A stretch of 64,000 bases of DNA from Nocardia sp. NBC_01730 (GTDB lineage: Bacteria; Actinomycetota; Actinomycetes; Mycobacteriales; Mycobacteriaceae), in assembly GCF_035920445.1 (NCBI RefSeq), contig NZ_CP109162.1:248001-312000 (forward strand). Reading direction: 5' to 3'. Position 1 is the stretch's first letter, and each line of letters starts with the position of its first letter. Under the pieces are notes generated by a model, which saw nothing but the letters and a program-made list of their open reading frames with translations, ran no database searches and had not been told where the DNA came from. Both the position numbers and the translations under genes were made by a program. Below, in pieces: positions 1 to 8,663 of the stretch.

Positions 1-542
<542 letters not shown>

Positions 543-641
543 TCAGGTGGTGGTGCGCGTCGGGCCGTGTGGCGCCGCGCTGCCGTCCGGCCGGTGGATC
601 GCATGCGTCGAGTGGTCGGCCCGTGTGATCCGCCGCGCCAG

Positions 642-668
642 GCGCCACCTGGGTTGCCCAGGTGGCGC
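642..668. terminator. Bidirectional hairpin terminator
   Basis: A perfect 12-bp inverted repeat (642-653 and 657-668) has a 3-nt loop. It sits between the end of the leuA relic on the plus strand and the end of the DinB gene on the minus strand, where convergent transcription would need stopping. Confidence 0.7.
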
Positions 669-696
669 GTGAGTGAGCGGGCACCCGGCCCGATCG

Positions 697-1148
697 TCAG
701 GCGCCGGTGACGCCGTCGATCCGCTCGCGCAACAGATCCGCGTGTCCGTTGTGCCGGGCGTACTCCTCGATCATGTGCACGTACACCCAGCGCAGGTTGT
801 AGTCGGCATCCCGCCAGCGGTGGCGGAAGGATGGTCCAGCGGCACGCCGGCGTCGGCGATCTCGTTGCGGAAGGCGGCGAACATCGCCTCCGGATCGGCG
901 TCGTCTACGTCGCCGAAGTCGCCGTCCGGGTTGTCCTCGGAGCAGTAGACGTAGTCCAGTTCCTGGCCCGCAGCGGCTCGGCGGAACCACCCGCGTTCGA
1001 CCTCGGTCATGTGTCGTCCGAGGCCGAGCAGCGACATGGTCGAGGGCTCGACGGCCTGCTTGCGCAGTTGGTCGCCGTCCAGCCCGGCGCACTTGCACAG
1101 CAGTGTGTCGCGGTGGTGATCGAGCCATGCCTGCAGCTTCTGGAGCAC
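697..1148 (-). pseudogene. DinB/DUF664 family protein, frameshifted
   Basis: The first 105 or so residues read [17 protein letters not shown] through [16 protein letters not shown] to GVPLDHPS, which is the DUF664 (DinB-like four-helix, thiol-dependent) pattern of actinobacteria. Near position 825 the frame shifts by one base. The expected C-terminus ([29 protein letters not shown] in family order) then continues in the next frame to a stop at 697. All family blocks are present, so the lesion is a single-base deletion: a recent pseudogene or a sequence error. The family function is uncertain; members are predicted mycothiol-dependent enzymes. Confidence 0.75.
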
Positions 1149-1185
1149 GCGAATTCGGGCGGTGGAGAGGCTCCGCCCCCGGTAG

Positions 1186-1800
1186 CTACACCATCCGCTC
1201 GGGGACGGCGGCGATCAGGCCGCCATCGATCAGGAGGTCCTGTCCGTTGATGTAGGACGCTTCGCGGGAAGCTAGAAAGGCGACCGCGTCAGCGACGTCC
1301 TCGGCGGTGCCGAGCCGACCGGCGGCCACCGCGGCGACGGCCGCGGTTTGTGCTTCGGCGGAGACGTTGTCGCGGTATGACGGGGTTTCGATGTAGCCCG
1401 GGCTCACAGAGTTGACTCGAATTCCCTTGGGCGCCAGCTCGGCCGCGAGAGTCTGCGCCAGATTGTGCACGGCTGCTTTGGTCGCCGAGTAGAGGGAGGC
1501 GCCGGGCAGGCCGCGGTGCAGCGTCCAGGACGCGTTGATCACGATCGCCGCGTGGTCGGTCAGCAGGGGGAGGGTCTTTTGGATGGTGAAGAAGACGCCT
1601 TTGAAGTTGATGTCGACGACGCGGTCGAATTCGGTTTCGGTGATGTCGGTGGTCGGTTGGAATGCGGCGATGCCGGCGTCATCTGGCAGCGACCATCCGG
1701 CAGAGAACTCTTGCTGTCGTTACGTCGCGAGGATCTCGACGCCCGTTTCCCCGGTCTGCTGGATTCTCTGCTCGACGCGGCTCGACGCGGCACCGCGGCG
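1186..1800 (-). pseudogene. Short-chain dehydrogenase (SDR), 5'-degenerate
   Basis: The C-terminal two thirds is good SDR sequence: DAGIAAFQPTTDITETEFDRVVDINFKGVFF, the active-site stretch SLYSATKAAVHNLAQ with Tyr and Lys, then RVNSVSPGYIETP and a C-terminal INGQDLLIDGG. Upstream, around 1740-1790, VEQRIQQTGETGVEIL fits the usual residues before the NAG motif. However, a stop codon (TAA) and missing sequence separate the two parts, and no N-terminal TGxxxGIG nucleotide motif or start codon is visible. An ATG at 1542 could start only a 118-residue fragment. It is probably a dead oxidoreductase. Confidence 0.75.
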
Positions 1801-1934
1801 GACTGAACCGGCCGAGGAGGCTTCAGCGATCCCGATCCGGCGGTCGCCCGTCGGCGGGTCCGGGCAGGCGTCGTCGACACGCGATCGGTGCCGAAGTGCT
1901 GAGATTCCGGTTCGGTGAGGCGCAGTATGGTCCT

Positions 1935-2417
1935 GTGGAGTTGACAGCCGTGCAAATCGACAAACCGGACGATCTCAACGTCATCATCGGGCAGGCCCAC
2001 TTCATCAAGACCGTCGAGGACCTGCACGAGGCGCTGGTCGGGGTCGGTCCTCACCTGCGGTTCGGACTCGCATTCTGTGAAGCATCCGGGCCGTGCCTGG
2101 TCCGCCGCTCCGGCAACGACGACGATCTGGTCGAGCTCGCAACGAAAAACGCAGTCGCGGTAGGCGCGGGACACTCGTTCATCGTCTTCCTCCGCGAGGG
2201 ATATCCGGTCAATGTGCTCAATGCGGTCAAGCACGTTCCGGAAGTCTGCGGAATCTTCTGTGCCACAGCCAATCCCGTAGAAGTATTGATTGCCGAAACC
2301 GAGCTCGGTAGGGGGATCGTCGGCGTGGTCGACGGGACCGCGCCGCTGGGCGTAGAAAATGCCGACGACCAGGCAGACCGTAGACAGCTACTGCGCCAGA
2401 TCGGTTACAAGTTGTAG
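1935..2417 (+). CDS. Adenosine-specific kinase (DUF355 family)
   Basis: This 160-aa protein is highly similar along its full length to the archaeal/bacterial adenosine-specific kinase family. It has KPDDLNVIIGQAHFIKTVED near the N-terminus, GLAFCEASGP and RRSGNDDDLVELA in the middle, GAGHSFIVFLREGYPVNVLN, and CATANPVEVLIAETELGRG before the RQIGYKL end. GTG at 1935 is chosen because it gives the normal family N-terminus; the open frame extends further upstream but without family similarity. The gene follows a degraded region and has no obvious operon partner. The family is small and its physiological role is poorly known. Confidence 0.85.
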   Translation: MELTAVQIDKPDDLNVIIGQAHFIKTVEDLHEALVGVGPHLRFGLAFCEASGPCLVRRSGNDDDLVELATKNAVAVGAGHSFIVFLREGYPVNVLNAVKHVPEVCGIFCATANPVEVLIAETELGRGIVGVVDGTAPLGVENADDQADRRQLLRQIGYKL

Positions 2418-2475
2418 ACGTTCGCACGACGCCCTCGACCGGTGCCCCGTCGACCGAGGCTACGCCCGCGAGTGG

Positions 2476-2488
2476 AAGTGGGCCACTT
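2476..2488. other. Short palindrome in intergenic region
   Basis: AAGTGG-G-CCACTT is a perfect 6-bp inverted repeat in the 167-bp gap after the adenosine-kinase gene, followed by a second small GC hairpin (about 2495-2517). It could be a weak terminator for the upstream gene or an operator; there is no T-tract. Confidence 0.3.
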
Positions 2489-2572
2489 GGTGAACGCCGC
2501 CGCCATAAGACGGCGGTGCTGGCCGTCTGAGTGCTCCCGTCAGTGACGATAGGCACCTGACACCCGGCGCCT

Positions 2573-2587
2573 TACCCTTACTCTGTG
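2573..2587 (+). promoter_or_regulatory. -10 box and leaderless start
   Basis: TACCCT (2573-2578) fits the actinobacterial TANNNT -10 element and lies 6 nt before the GTG start at 2585. A transcript starting at the GTG would be leaderless. No Shine-Dalgarno sequence is present. Confidence 0.4.
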
Positions 2588-3157
2588 GGTGAACAGGGGA
2601 CTCCGTGGACGAATCCGTCCAAAGATCGGTCCACCGAGCAGTTTCGCGGCGCGCAGCAGACCCGTGATCCGGCACCGTTACTCACCGCCACCGAGAACTC
2701 GCTGTCGAGCCACAGCAGCAGCGCCCCGCCGACGAACACGCCCGAGATCGAAATGCCCAGTCCGCCAAGGCCTACCCAACCCCGAATCGGCATGCTTGTC
2801 GGAATCAGTGTCGCGCTGATCCTTCTCGTGCTGGCAGGCACTCGCCTGTTCGCGAACGAGTCCACCGTTTCGATATCGACAAGCCGGCCCGCCAGGTCCG
2901 CCAGTCCCGTGGCATCCGCCCCGGCGGTGGTACATGGAACGACGGCCGTCGGCAGGGTCACCGCGAACGATGGCAAGACGCTGAAGATCGAGGGCATCGG
3001 GGGTGCCACGACCACCGTGCACACCACTGCCAAGACAAACGTCCTTGTGTTTTTCGGTACCCGGGTGTCCGAGGTGGCGTTAGGAGCCAGGATCTTCGTC
3101 CTTGGCGGCAGACAGGGCGACGGGTCCATCATCGCTAGCTTCATAGTAGGAGGCTGA
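2585..3157 (+). CDS. Single-pass membrane protein with DUF5666-like exterior domain
   Basis: This 190-aa protein has a hydrophilic, Ser/Thr/Pro-rich N-terminal segment of about 65 residues. One transmembrane helix follows (IGMLVGISVALILLVLAGT, about residues 67-86), then an exposed domain of about 95 residues. The last 70 residues (GRVTANDGKTLKIEG to GSIIASFIVGG) alternate short beta strands, resembling the small OB-like DUF5666 repeats of actinobacterial surface proteins. It has no catalytic motif that I recognise and no cysteine. The start is GTG, apparently leaderless. It lies directly upstream of the duplicated four-helix membrane proteins on the same strand, so a shared envelope role is possible but unproven. 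Confidence 0.65.
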   Translation: MGEQGTPWTNPSKDRSTEQFRGAQQTRDPAPLLTATENSLSSHSSSAPPTNTPEIEMPSPPRPTQPRIGMLVGISVALILLVLAGTRLFANESTVSISTSRPARSASPVASAPAVVHGTTAVGRVTANDGKTLKIEGIGGATTTVHTTAKTNVLVFFGTRVSEVALGARIFVLGGRQGDGSIIASFIVGG

Positions 3158-3212
3158 CCTACCGGGCAGCTGAGCGGGCCTTCGCCCTTCGTGGATGTCA
3201 GCCACAGCGGCC

Positions 3213-3233
3213 TTGCCGCACCAGGTGCGGCAG
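3213..3233. repeat. Palindrome at left end of tandem-duplicated unit 1
   Basis: TTGCCGCACC and GGTGCGGCAG form a near-perfect 10-bp inverted repeat with one central base. The same element, with a slightly different loop, recurs at 4498-4517 before the second copy of the unit. It therefore marks the duplication boundary, and it may also serve as a terminator. Confidence 0.55.
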
Positions 3234-3343
3234 CCGCGGACCGATCAGGATCTGCGCCGCTCGCCGCCGGCGCGGCCGATGCACAGCGCGAGCTTCCCAC
3301 GGGAGGTGAGCTCGGATCGACCTCTCACCCGCTGTCCAACTCC

Positions 3344-3358
3344 TAAACTGGGAGAATG
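3344..3358 (+). promoter_or_regulatory. -10 box and leaderless start of first membrane-protein copy
   Basis: TAAACT (3344-3349) lies 6 nt upstream of the ATG at 3356, the spacing expected for a leaderless actinobacterial mRNA. The same box precedes the second copy's ATG at 4626. Confidence 0.45.
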
Positions 3359-4246
3359 GTGCAGCCAACCCCCTGGCAAGCGAGCAAAACTCCAGATCCA
3401 GAGCCCGGCCCGCCCAGTCGCGCAAAAGACGGCTCCTGGCGCCGTCAGTTCGACGACGAGATCGTCCTGAAGGTTCTGGCCTCGCTCCGCGGGTACTGGG
3501 GCTACCTGTTCGCCGCGGCCGGGAGCATCGTCACGTTTGCCCTGCTGTTCGAGCCGTGGCTCACCGGTAACGGGCCCGACGGCGGGATCAAGGCGACTCC
3601 CTTTGGGAAGCTTCAGATATCCACCTCCCTCGTGGCTCTTTGGTCGGGGGCGCCACCGCCTGGCGCGCAGATCAACGGCATGTGGGCGGTCCTTGCCAGC
3701 GCCGCCATCACCATCACCGTCTTCGCGGTAGTAATCAATCTCCGAGCACGCAGTGCGGCACTGTCTTATGTGGCTGTGGGTTCCTCGGTCGCCATGGCGA
3801 TGTTTGTCGTCTTTGCCGTGGTCCACCTGAACGGTAAAGCTGAAGCAGTGCGGGGCATAGTCGGGTCCGGAGGTCAGCGGGATCTGGGCACCCAGGTCGG
3901 GCAGCTGATCCGCTGGGCCTCCGGTAACGGCACTTACCCGGTACCGGGACTCCGGAAGGTTTCCTACGTCACCGCCAGTCTCACTTCTGTCGCGTGGTTC
4001 GCTGTGGCGATATCTGTCGTTTCAGCTATGGCTGCTCTTGGCCAGTGGGTGCACGGGCGTACGGCCGGATCTGGGACCATCCGGTTACCGCGGAGCTTCC
4101 CGATCGTCTTTTCGGGGCAACCGGACGAGACCCAACCGGCTCGCCGGAAGGGCAGCAAGGGCAAGCGTTCCAACGCGGGCAACGCTGCCAACCGGCCCAA
4201 GAAAAAGAAAAAGCGAAAGCCGCCCTCGGACGATTCAGACAGTTGA
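3356..4246 (+). CDS. Four-helix membrane protein, tandem copy 1
   Basis: This 296-aa protein starts with a hydrophilic segment containing FDDEIVLKVLASLRGYWGYL. Four predicted transmembrane helices follow: about 48-67 (LFAAAGSIVTFALLFEPW), 105-125 (MWAVLASAAITITVFAVVI), 135-155 (LSYVAVGSSVAMAMFVVFAV) and 208-230 (SVAWFAVAISVVSAMAALG). The C-terminal tail is very basic (PARRKGSKGKRS, then KKKKKRK). The extracytoplasmic loops carry conserved GGIKATPFGKLQIS and GTQVGQLIRWASGNG. I do not recognise a function; the topology recalls small actinobacterial envelope proteins. It is a close paralogue of the gene at 4626-5516, from a tandem duplication that includes the upstream and downstream DNA. Confidence 0.75.
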   Translation: MVQPTPWQASKTPDPEPGPPSRAKDGSWRRQFDDEIVLKVLASLRGYWGYLFAAAGSIVTFALLFEPWLTGNGPDGGIKATPFGKLQISTSLVALWSGAPPPGAQINGMWAVLASAAITITVFAVVINLRARSAALSYVAVGSSVAMAMFVVFAVVHLNGKAEAVRGIVGSGGQRDLGTQVGQLIRWASGNGTYPVPGLRKVSYVTASLTSVAWFAVAISVVSAMAALGQWVHGRTAGSGTIRLPRSFPIVFSGQPDETQPARRKGSKGKRSNAGNAANRPKKKKKRKPPSDDSDS

Positions 4247-4250
4247 CGAT

Positions 4251-4468
4251 TCAGGCAGTTGAGCCGGGTGTGCTGAATCGCGCCGCTGGAGCGCCGGTGA
4301 GGTGTCCTTCCGGCAGCGTACGGCCGTGCAGCAGGCGTATCAGATCCTGGGCGGAGCCCGATAGCGCCGTGCCGAGCCGTCGCTGAAATCCAGGTCGTCG
4401 GCGTGCCGGAGGTCGGCGAGATTCGTGCGCTCCGCCGTCTCCACTCTTCGCACCTCGATATCGGTCAT
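4251..4468 (-). pseudogene. Collapsed copy of the DinB/maleylpyruvate-isomerase-type gene
   Basis: The stretch 4251-4403 matches the 3' end of the intact gene at 5505-5659 almost base for base. The stretch from about 4408 to 4468 matches that gene's 5' end, including the codons around its start (CAT at 4466-4468 equals CAT at 6141-6143). About 420 bp of the middle are missing. This is the second gene of duplicated unit 1, lost by internal deletion. A 15-bp tandem duplication of its stop region (cgattcag.cagttga) is also present at about 4231-4256. Confidence 0.8.
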
Positions 4469-4497
4469 TCGTGCATCCCTACCCAGAGCTGATCCAA

Positions 4498-4517
4498 TTG
4501 CCGCACAATTGCGGCAG
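4498..4517. repeat. Palindrome at left end of tandem-duplicated unit 2
   Basis: TTGCCGCA-CAAT-TGCGGCAG is the counterpart of the palindrome at 3213-3233. Sequence on its right (gcggcagccgaggactgatcag) closely matches the right flank of the first copy. Confidence 0.5.
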
Positions 4518-4625
4518 CCGAGGACTGATCAGGATTTGCGCCTGTGCCGAGCACAGCACAGGCTTCCCCCTGGAGGTGAGCTCGGCCCGAGCTCTGACCC
4601 GCCGTCCAACTCTTAAACTGAGGTA

Positions 4626-5516
4626 ATGGTTCAGTCGACTCCCTGGCAAGCGAGCAAAACTCCAGACCGAGAAGCCGGCTCGCCCAGTCGCGCAGAAGAC
4701 GGTTCCCGGCGCCGTCAGTTCAACGACGAGATCGTCCTGAAGGTTTTGGACTCGCTCCGTGGGTACTGGGGCTACCTGTTCGCCGCGGCCGGGAGCATCC
4801 TCACGTTTGCCCTGCTGTTTCAGCCGTGGCTCGACGCCAAAGCGGCCGACGGCGGGATCAAGGCGAACCCCTTTGGGAAGCTTCAGATATCCAGTTCCCT
4901 CGTGGCTCTCTGGTCGGGATCGCCACCGCCTCCCGCGCATATCAATGGCATGTGGGCAGTCCTTGCCGCCGTCGCCAGCGCTGTCACCGTCTTCGCGGTA
5001 GTAATCAATCTCCGCGCACGCAGTGCGGCACTGTCTTATGTGGCTGTGGGTTCCTCGGTCGCCATGGCGATTTTCGTCGTCCTTGCCGTGGTCAACCTGA
5101 ACGGTCAAGCGTCCGCCGTGCGGGGCATGCTCAGTGCCGGAAGCCAGCGGGATCTGGGCACCCAGGTCGGGCAGCTGATTCGCTGGGCCTCCGGGAACGG
5201 CAGAATATTGGTTCCTGGGGCCCAACGGTATTCCTACGTCACCGCCGGTCTCACTTCTGTCGCGTGGTTCACTGTCGCGATAGCTGTCGTTTCAGCCGTG
5301 GCTGCTCTGGGTCAGTGGGTGCGCGGGCGTACGGCCGGATCTGGGGCCATCCGGTTACCGCGGAGCTTCCCGATCGTCTTTTCGGGGCAACCGGACGAGA
5401 CCCAACCGGCTCGCCGGAAGGGCAGCAAGGGCAAGCGTTCCAACGCAAGCAACTCTGCCGACCGACCCGAGAAAAAGAAGAAGCGAAAGCCGTCCTCGGA
5501 CGATTCAGGCAGTTGA
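4626..5516 (+). CDS. Four-helix membrane protein, tandem copy 2
   Basis: Like copy 1 (3356-4246) this protein has 296 aa, and most residues are the same. The differences cluster in the exposed loops: DAKAADGGIKANPF versus TGNGPDGGIKATPF, SASAVRGMLSAGS versus KAEAVRGIVGSGG, and NGRILVPGAQRYS versus NGTYPVPGLRKVS. The helices, the hydrophilic N-terminal block and the basic tail are nearly unchanged. TAAACT (4614-4619) lies 6 nt before the ATG, suggesting a leaderless transcript. Its 3' end overlaps the convergent gene at 5505 by 12 bp. The function is unknown; loop-focused divergence suggests the outside surface is what differs between the copies. Confidence 0.75.
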   Translation: MVQSTPWQASKTPDREAGSPSRAEDGSRRRQFNDEIVLKVLDSLRGYWGYLFAAAGSILTFALLFQPWLDAKAADGGIKANPFGKLQISSSLVALWSGSPPPPAHINGMWAVLAAVASAVTVFAVVINLRARSAALSYVAVGSSVAMAIFVVLAVVNLNGQASAVRGMLSAGSQRDLGTQVGQLIRWASGNGRILVPGAQRYSYVTAGLTSVAWFTVAIAVVSAVAALGQWVRGRTAGSGAIRLPRSFPIVFSGQPDETQPARRKGSKGKRSNASNSADRPEKKKKRKPSSDDSGS

Positions 5517-6143
5517 GCCGGGCGTGCTGAATCGCGCCGCTGGAGCGCCGGTGAGGTGTCCTTCCGGCAGCGTACGGCCGCACAGCACGAGTAGCAGATC
5601 CTGAGCGGAGCCCGACAGCACCGTGCCGGAGCCGTAGCTGAAATCCAGGTCGTCGGCGCGCAGTTCGATGCCCTTCAGGTCGACGCCGAAGAATGCGACA
5701 CTCTTGCGATTCAGCGCGTCGAGAACCAGACGCAGCCGATCCTCCGGCACTCGGCGGTCTAGTCCCAGTGCCACGGTGATGTCCAAGCCATGGATGACGT
5801 CATGGCTCAACGCGCCGGTGAATGCGCCACCCGGCGGCTTCCACGGGTGATCGACGTTGTCCCACAGCGACTTCAGCAAATCCTCGGCGTTCAGGTCCGC
5901 GGCGTCGTCGCGTGCGCGGCGATCGGCCATCCGATCGAAACTGCCCATCGCCCTGATCATCTCCAGCACGAAGCGCGAACTCGACAGGCGAAACGGCATG
6001 GTGATGTGTGCGACCACTTCACGCACCCGCCAGCCCGCACAGAGCGTCGGCGCATCCCAGCTCGCGGCATCGAGCCCGGCCAGGAGGTCTGCGAGATCGG
6101 TGCGTTCCGCCGTCACCGCTTTTCGCACCTCGGCATCGCTCAT
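5505..6143 (-). CDS. Maleylpyruvate isomerase family (DinB-like, mycothiol-dependent) protein
   Basis: This 212-aa protein has the actinobacterial DinB/MDMPI N-terminal pattern: ERTDLADLLAGLDAASWDAPTLCAGWRVREVVAHIT, then a conserved HDVIHGLDITVALG block in the third helix. A C-terminal SCP2-like segment ends with the usual GRTLPEGHLTG. The Trp and His residues of the metal-binding helices (CAGWRVREVVAHI, HDVIHG) are present. ATG at 6143 is chosen because AAGGAGA lies 8 nt upstream; the frame is open further upstream without support. The family uses mycothiol as cofactor. A collapsed duplicate lies at 4251-4468. Confidence 0.85.
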   Translation of the reverse strand: MSDAEVRKAVTAERTDLADLLAGLDAASWDAPTLCAGWRVREVVAHITMPFRLSSSRFVLEMIRAMGSFDRMADRRARDDAADLNAEDLLKSLWDNVDHPWKPPGGAFTGALSHDVIHGLDITVALGLDRRVPEDRLRLVLDALNRKSVAFFGVDLKGIELRADDLDFSYGSGTVLSGSAQDLLLVLCGRTLPEGHLTGAPAARFSTPGSTA

Positions 6144-6337
6144 TCGTTCATCTCTCCTTACCCAGGGGTGATCCAACCCCTCCTGGACTCGGTACGCCAC
6201 CCGGCACCGAAATTCATCGGTGGACGATCCGTGGGGGCTTTCACGTGAGCGGGCACGACGCTGCGGAACCGGCGAACTGCCACCTGCGTGGACGAGTGCC
6301 CGACCAGGTCGCTGCGCCGTCGAAACCGAACGGACAG

Positions 6338-7744
6338 TCAGCCGTAGAGCGCCTGGCGTGCCTGCCGGTACTGCGCTCGGATTTGCCGACCCACCGTGGC
6401 ATCGGGCGGTGTGGGGATTTCCGCGACCGTGTGCGCGGGCCAGCCGGGAGGCTGCGGCGCACCGCTGAGCGCCCAGGCGGCCTGCCGGGCGGCGCCGAGC
6501 GCGACGTACTCATTCGGTTCCGGTACCGTCACGGCGACGCCGAAGATCTGGGCGGCGACCTCGGCGACCAGGGATGAGCGGGCGGCGCCGCCGATGAGTA
6601 GGACGTGTCGCGTTGCCACCCCGATGCCGGTGAGATGGTCGAGCGCGTCGGCCAGGTTGCACAGCATACCCTCGAAGGCGGCGCGTGCGATGGTCGCGGG
6701 ACGCATGGCTCCCGGGCGCAGCCCGTGCAGGCTGCCCGCCGTGTGCGGAAGGTTGGGGGTGCGTTCACCGGACAGATAGGGGAGCAGCACGACGCCGTCG
6801 GAACCTGGAACAGATTGTGCAGCAATCGATTCCAACGAGTTCAAGTCCACGCCGAGCAGGTCGGCGGTGGAGGTGAGGACGCGGGCGGCGTTGAGCGTGC
6901 AGACCAGCGGCAGGAAAGCGCCGGTCGCGTCCGCGAATCCGGCCACCGCGCCGCTCGGGTCTGCACCGGCACCCGTAGCGCGGGCGAAGACCGTACCGCT
7001 GGTGCCGAGGGAGACCACCACGTCGCCCTCCGTGACGCCGAGACCCAACGCGGCCCCGGCGTTGTCGCCCGTTCCTGCGGCGACCAGCATGCCCGACGGT
7101 GTCCGCCCCGCTGGTTGGGCCGGGCCGAGAACGTGGGGGAGCTCGGGCGTCCGTCCGCGAAAGCCCATGGCGAGCAAGTCTTCGCGGTAGTCGCCGGTGG
7201 CGGGTGACCAGTAGCCGGTGCCCGAGGCGTCGCCGCGGTCGGTGGTCGGTGGGGGCATGCGTCCCGGCTCGCCGCCGCGCAGCCGCCAGGTCAAGTAGTC
7301 GTGCGGCAGCAGGACGTGCGCGGTGCGGTCGGCCTGCTCCGGTTCGTGGTCGGCCATCCAGCGCAGTTTGGCGATCGTCAGCGCGGCCACCGGCACGCTG
7401 CCGACCGCGTCGACCCACGCCTGCGGACCGCCCAGCTCGACGATCAGGTCCTCGGCCGCTTCGGCAGAGCGAGTGTCGTTCCACAGCAAGGCATCCCGCA
7501 CCGGAGCGCCCTCGGCGTCCAGGGCAACCAAACCGTGCTGCTGCCCTGCGACGGCGATCGCGTCGACGTCGTCGAGCAACCCGGTGCTCGCCGTGCGAAA
7601 TGCGTCCCACCAGGCATTCGGGTCGACTTCCGTACCACCCGGATGCGCTGCCTGTCCTCGGCGCACGATCGCGCCACTGTCGGCGTCACAGACGACGACT
7701 TTGCAGGATTGGGTGGAACTGTCCACCCCCGCGACCGTCGTCAT
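6338..7744 (-). CDS. xylB: Xylulokinase (FGGY family)
   Basis: This 468-aa protein is the normal length for XylB. The N-terminal FGGY ATPase motif is TVAGVDSSTQSCKVVV, followed by AIAVAGQQHGLVALD, LLWNDTRS and the substrate/phosphate segments AGTGDNAGAALGLG and SLGTSGTVFA. The C-terminal family signature is LLIGGAARSSLVAEVAAQIFG, with the adenine-site segment NEYVALGAARQAAW. It would phosphorylate D-xylulose to xylulose-5-phosphate for the pentose phosphate pathway. The start (ATG 7744) overlaps the stop of the upstream dehydrogenase fragment by 4 nt (ATGA), so the two are translationally coupled. An in-frame ATG at 7753 is a weaker alternative. Confidence 0.88.
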   Translation of the reverse strand: MTTVAGVDSSTQSCKVVVCDADSGAIVRRGQAAHPGGTEVDPNAWWDAFRTASTGLLDDVDAIAVAGQQHGLVALDAEGAPVRDALLWNDTRSAEAAEDLIVELGGPQAWVDAVGSVPVAALTIAKLRWMADHEPEQADRTAHVLLPHDYLTWRLRGGEPGRMPPPTTDRGDASGTGYWSPATGDYREDLLAMGFRGRTPELPHVLGPAQPAGRTPSGMLVAAGTGDNAGAALGLGVTEGDVVVSLGTSGTVFARATGAGADPSGAVAGFADATGAFLPLVCTLNAARVLTSTADLLGVDLNSLESIAAQSVPGSDGVVLLPYLSGERTPNLPHTAGSLHGLRPGAMRPATIARAAFEGMLCNLADALDHLTGIGVATRHVLLIGGAARSSLVAEVAAQIFGVAVTVPEPNEYVALGAARQAAWALSGAPQPPGWPAHTVAEIPTPPDATVGRQIRAQYRQARQALYG

Positions 7745-8079
7745 GCGGCCCATCCCAGGTCGCCGATCGGCCCGCAGTGCTCGCCGGGGTCGTGTCGTCC
7801 GATCGAGCAGCGCCGGCAGGCGTCGCAGTACCGCGCGAAATCGACCGCAACCCGCGTGCCTTCCGGGAGGCTGTCTGCCTCCGATGCGATGAGCGTGCCC
7901 GTGGAACCGTGAGCGGGCGCGATCGAATACGGCGTCAGCGCGAGTTCGCCGTCGACCTGCCGGTGCGGGCCGCGGATGCCGACAGCGTCGACCCGGACCA
8001 GCACCTCGCCGAGCTTCGGGATCGGGCCGGGTAGCTCCTGCACCGATAACCGACCAGACGCCTCGCCCACCGCACGCAT
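7741..8079 (-). CDS. Truncated zinc-type alcohol/polyol dehydrogenase (GroES-like half only)
   Basis: This 112-residue frame resembles only the first third of medium-chain dehydrogenases: MRAVGEASGRLSVQELPGP, GEVLVRVDAVGI, SIAPAHGSTGTLIAS and GTRVAVDFARYCDACRRCSIGRHDPGEHCGP. The catalytic-zinc ligand is lost (GIRGPH in place of GICGSD). The structural-zinc cysteines are partly kept (CDACRRC, then EHCG), and the NAD-binding domain is missing. A GGTGG Shine-Dalgarno sequence precedes ATG 8079, and the stop overlaps the xylB start. It may be a relic of a polyol dehydrogenase kept because it couples translation of xylB. Catalytic activity is unlikely. Confidence 0.65.
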   Translation of the reverse strand: MRAVGEASGRLSVQELPGPIPKLGEVLVRVDAVGIRGPHRQVDGELALTPYSIAPAHGSTGTLIASEADSLPEGTRVAVDFARYCDACRRCSIGRHDPGEHCGPIGDLGWAA

Positions 8080-8156
8080 TCCACCACCTTGCACCTGAAG
8101 TGCCTCTGCCCGGCGCATTTCGGGTAGTCGGGCGCGGCATCGGGCAGACTGGCCCG

Positions 8157-8663
8157 GTGAGCACCCATCCGCATCAGCCCGCAGACGTGCGCATCCGTGC
8201 GGGAGACGGGCCCCCGCTGCCGGAACTTACCCAGGCCGAGCTCGGCGACCTGCTCGAAGAACCGCCCGATCCGGACCGCCCGATTCTGGAACTCAGCCGC
8301 GCCGACCTGCACGATATCCGGGCCCGTCTGCTGCCCGACGGCGTCTACGAGCTGGAGCATCGGGCCGGGTCGGCGAACGAGTCCTTCCAGCTGTACACCT
8401 CCGACGCGGTACTGGTGCGGGACGTGCTGCGGGCGTGGCTCTCCGACGATCCGTGGTGGCATGACGCAGTCGCTTGGTACCGGGTCGATCCGGCGATCGC
8501 GGAACTACAGGCCGTGCAGGAAGAACTCGCGGAACTGCTGGACGGTCTGACAATGATGGACGACCTGACCGCGAGCATGGACGCGGCACTGGCGCGCGCC
8601 GACGAACTGATGGCGATGGACTTTCCTGGGCCGAATCCAGCAGATTCACCGGATCAGGACTGA
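8157..8663 (+). CDS. Hypothetical acidic protein
   Basis: This 168-aa, strongly acidic protein starts at GTG 8157. It has no membrane segment or signal peptide and no motif that I recognise. The middle holds RARLLPDGVYELEHRAGSANESFQLYTSDAVLVRDVLRAWL. The C-terminal half is predicted helical and coiled-coil-like (IAELQAVQEELAELLDGL). The pattern resembles small actinobacterial proteins annotated only as hypothetical. It is encoded opposite the sugar locus, and its 3' end overlaps the GH172 gene by 10 bp. Confidence 0.6.
   Translation: MSTHPHQPADVRIRAGDGPPLPELTQAELGDLLEEPPDPDRPILELSRADLHDIRARLLPDGVYELEHRAGSANESFQLYTSDAVLVRDVLRAWLSDDPWWHDAVAWYRVDPAIAELQAVQEELAELLDGLTMMDDLTASMDAALARADELMAMDFPGPNPADSPDQD

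Noticed and set aside
1560..2234. 224-codon minus-strand frame covering the adenosine-kinase gene
   Set aside because: It is antisense to a strongly conserved plus-strand gene, and its end is a shadow of the SDR relic.
6338..8164. Upstream extension of the xylulokinase frame to 8164
   Set aside because: The extension is low-complexity Arg-rich sequence; the FGGY fold begins at ATG 7744, which overlaps the preceding stop.
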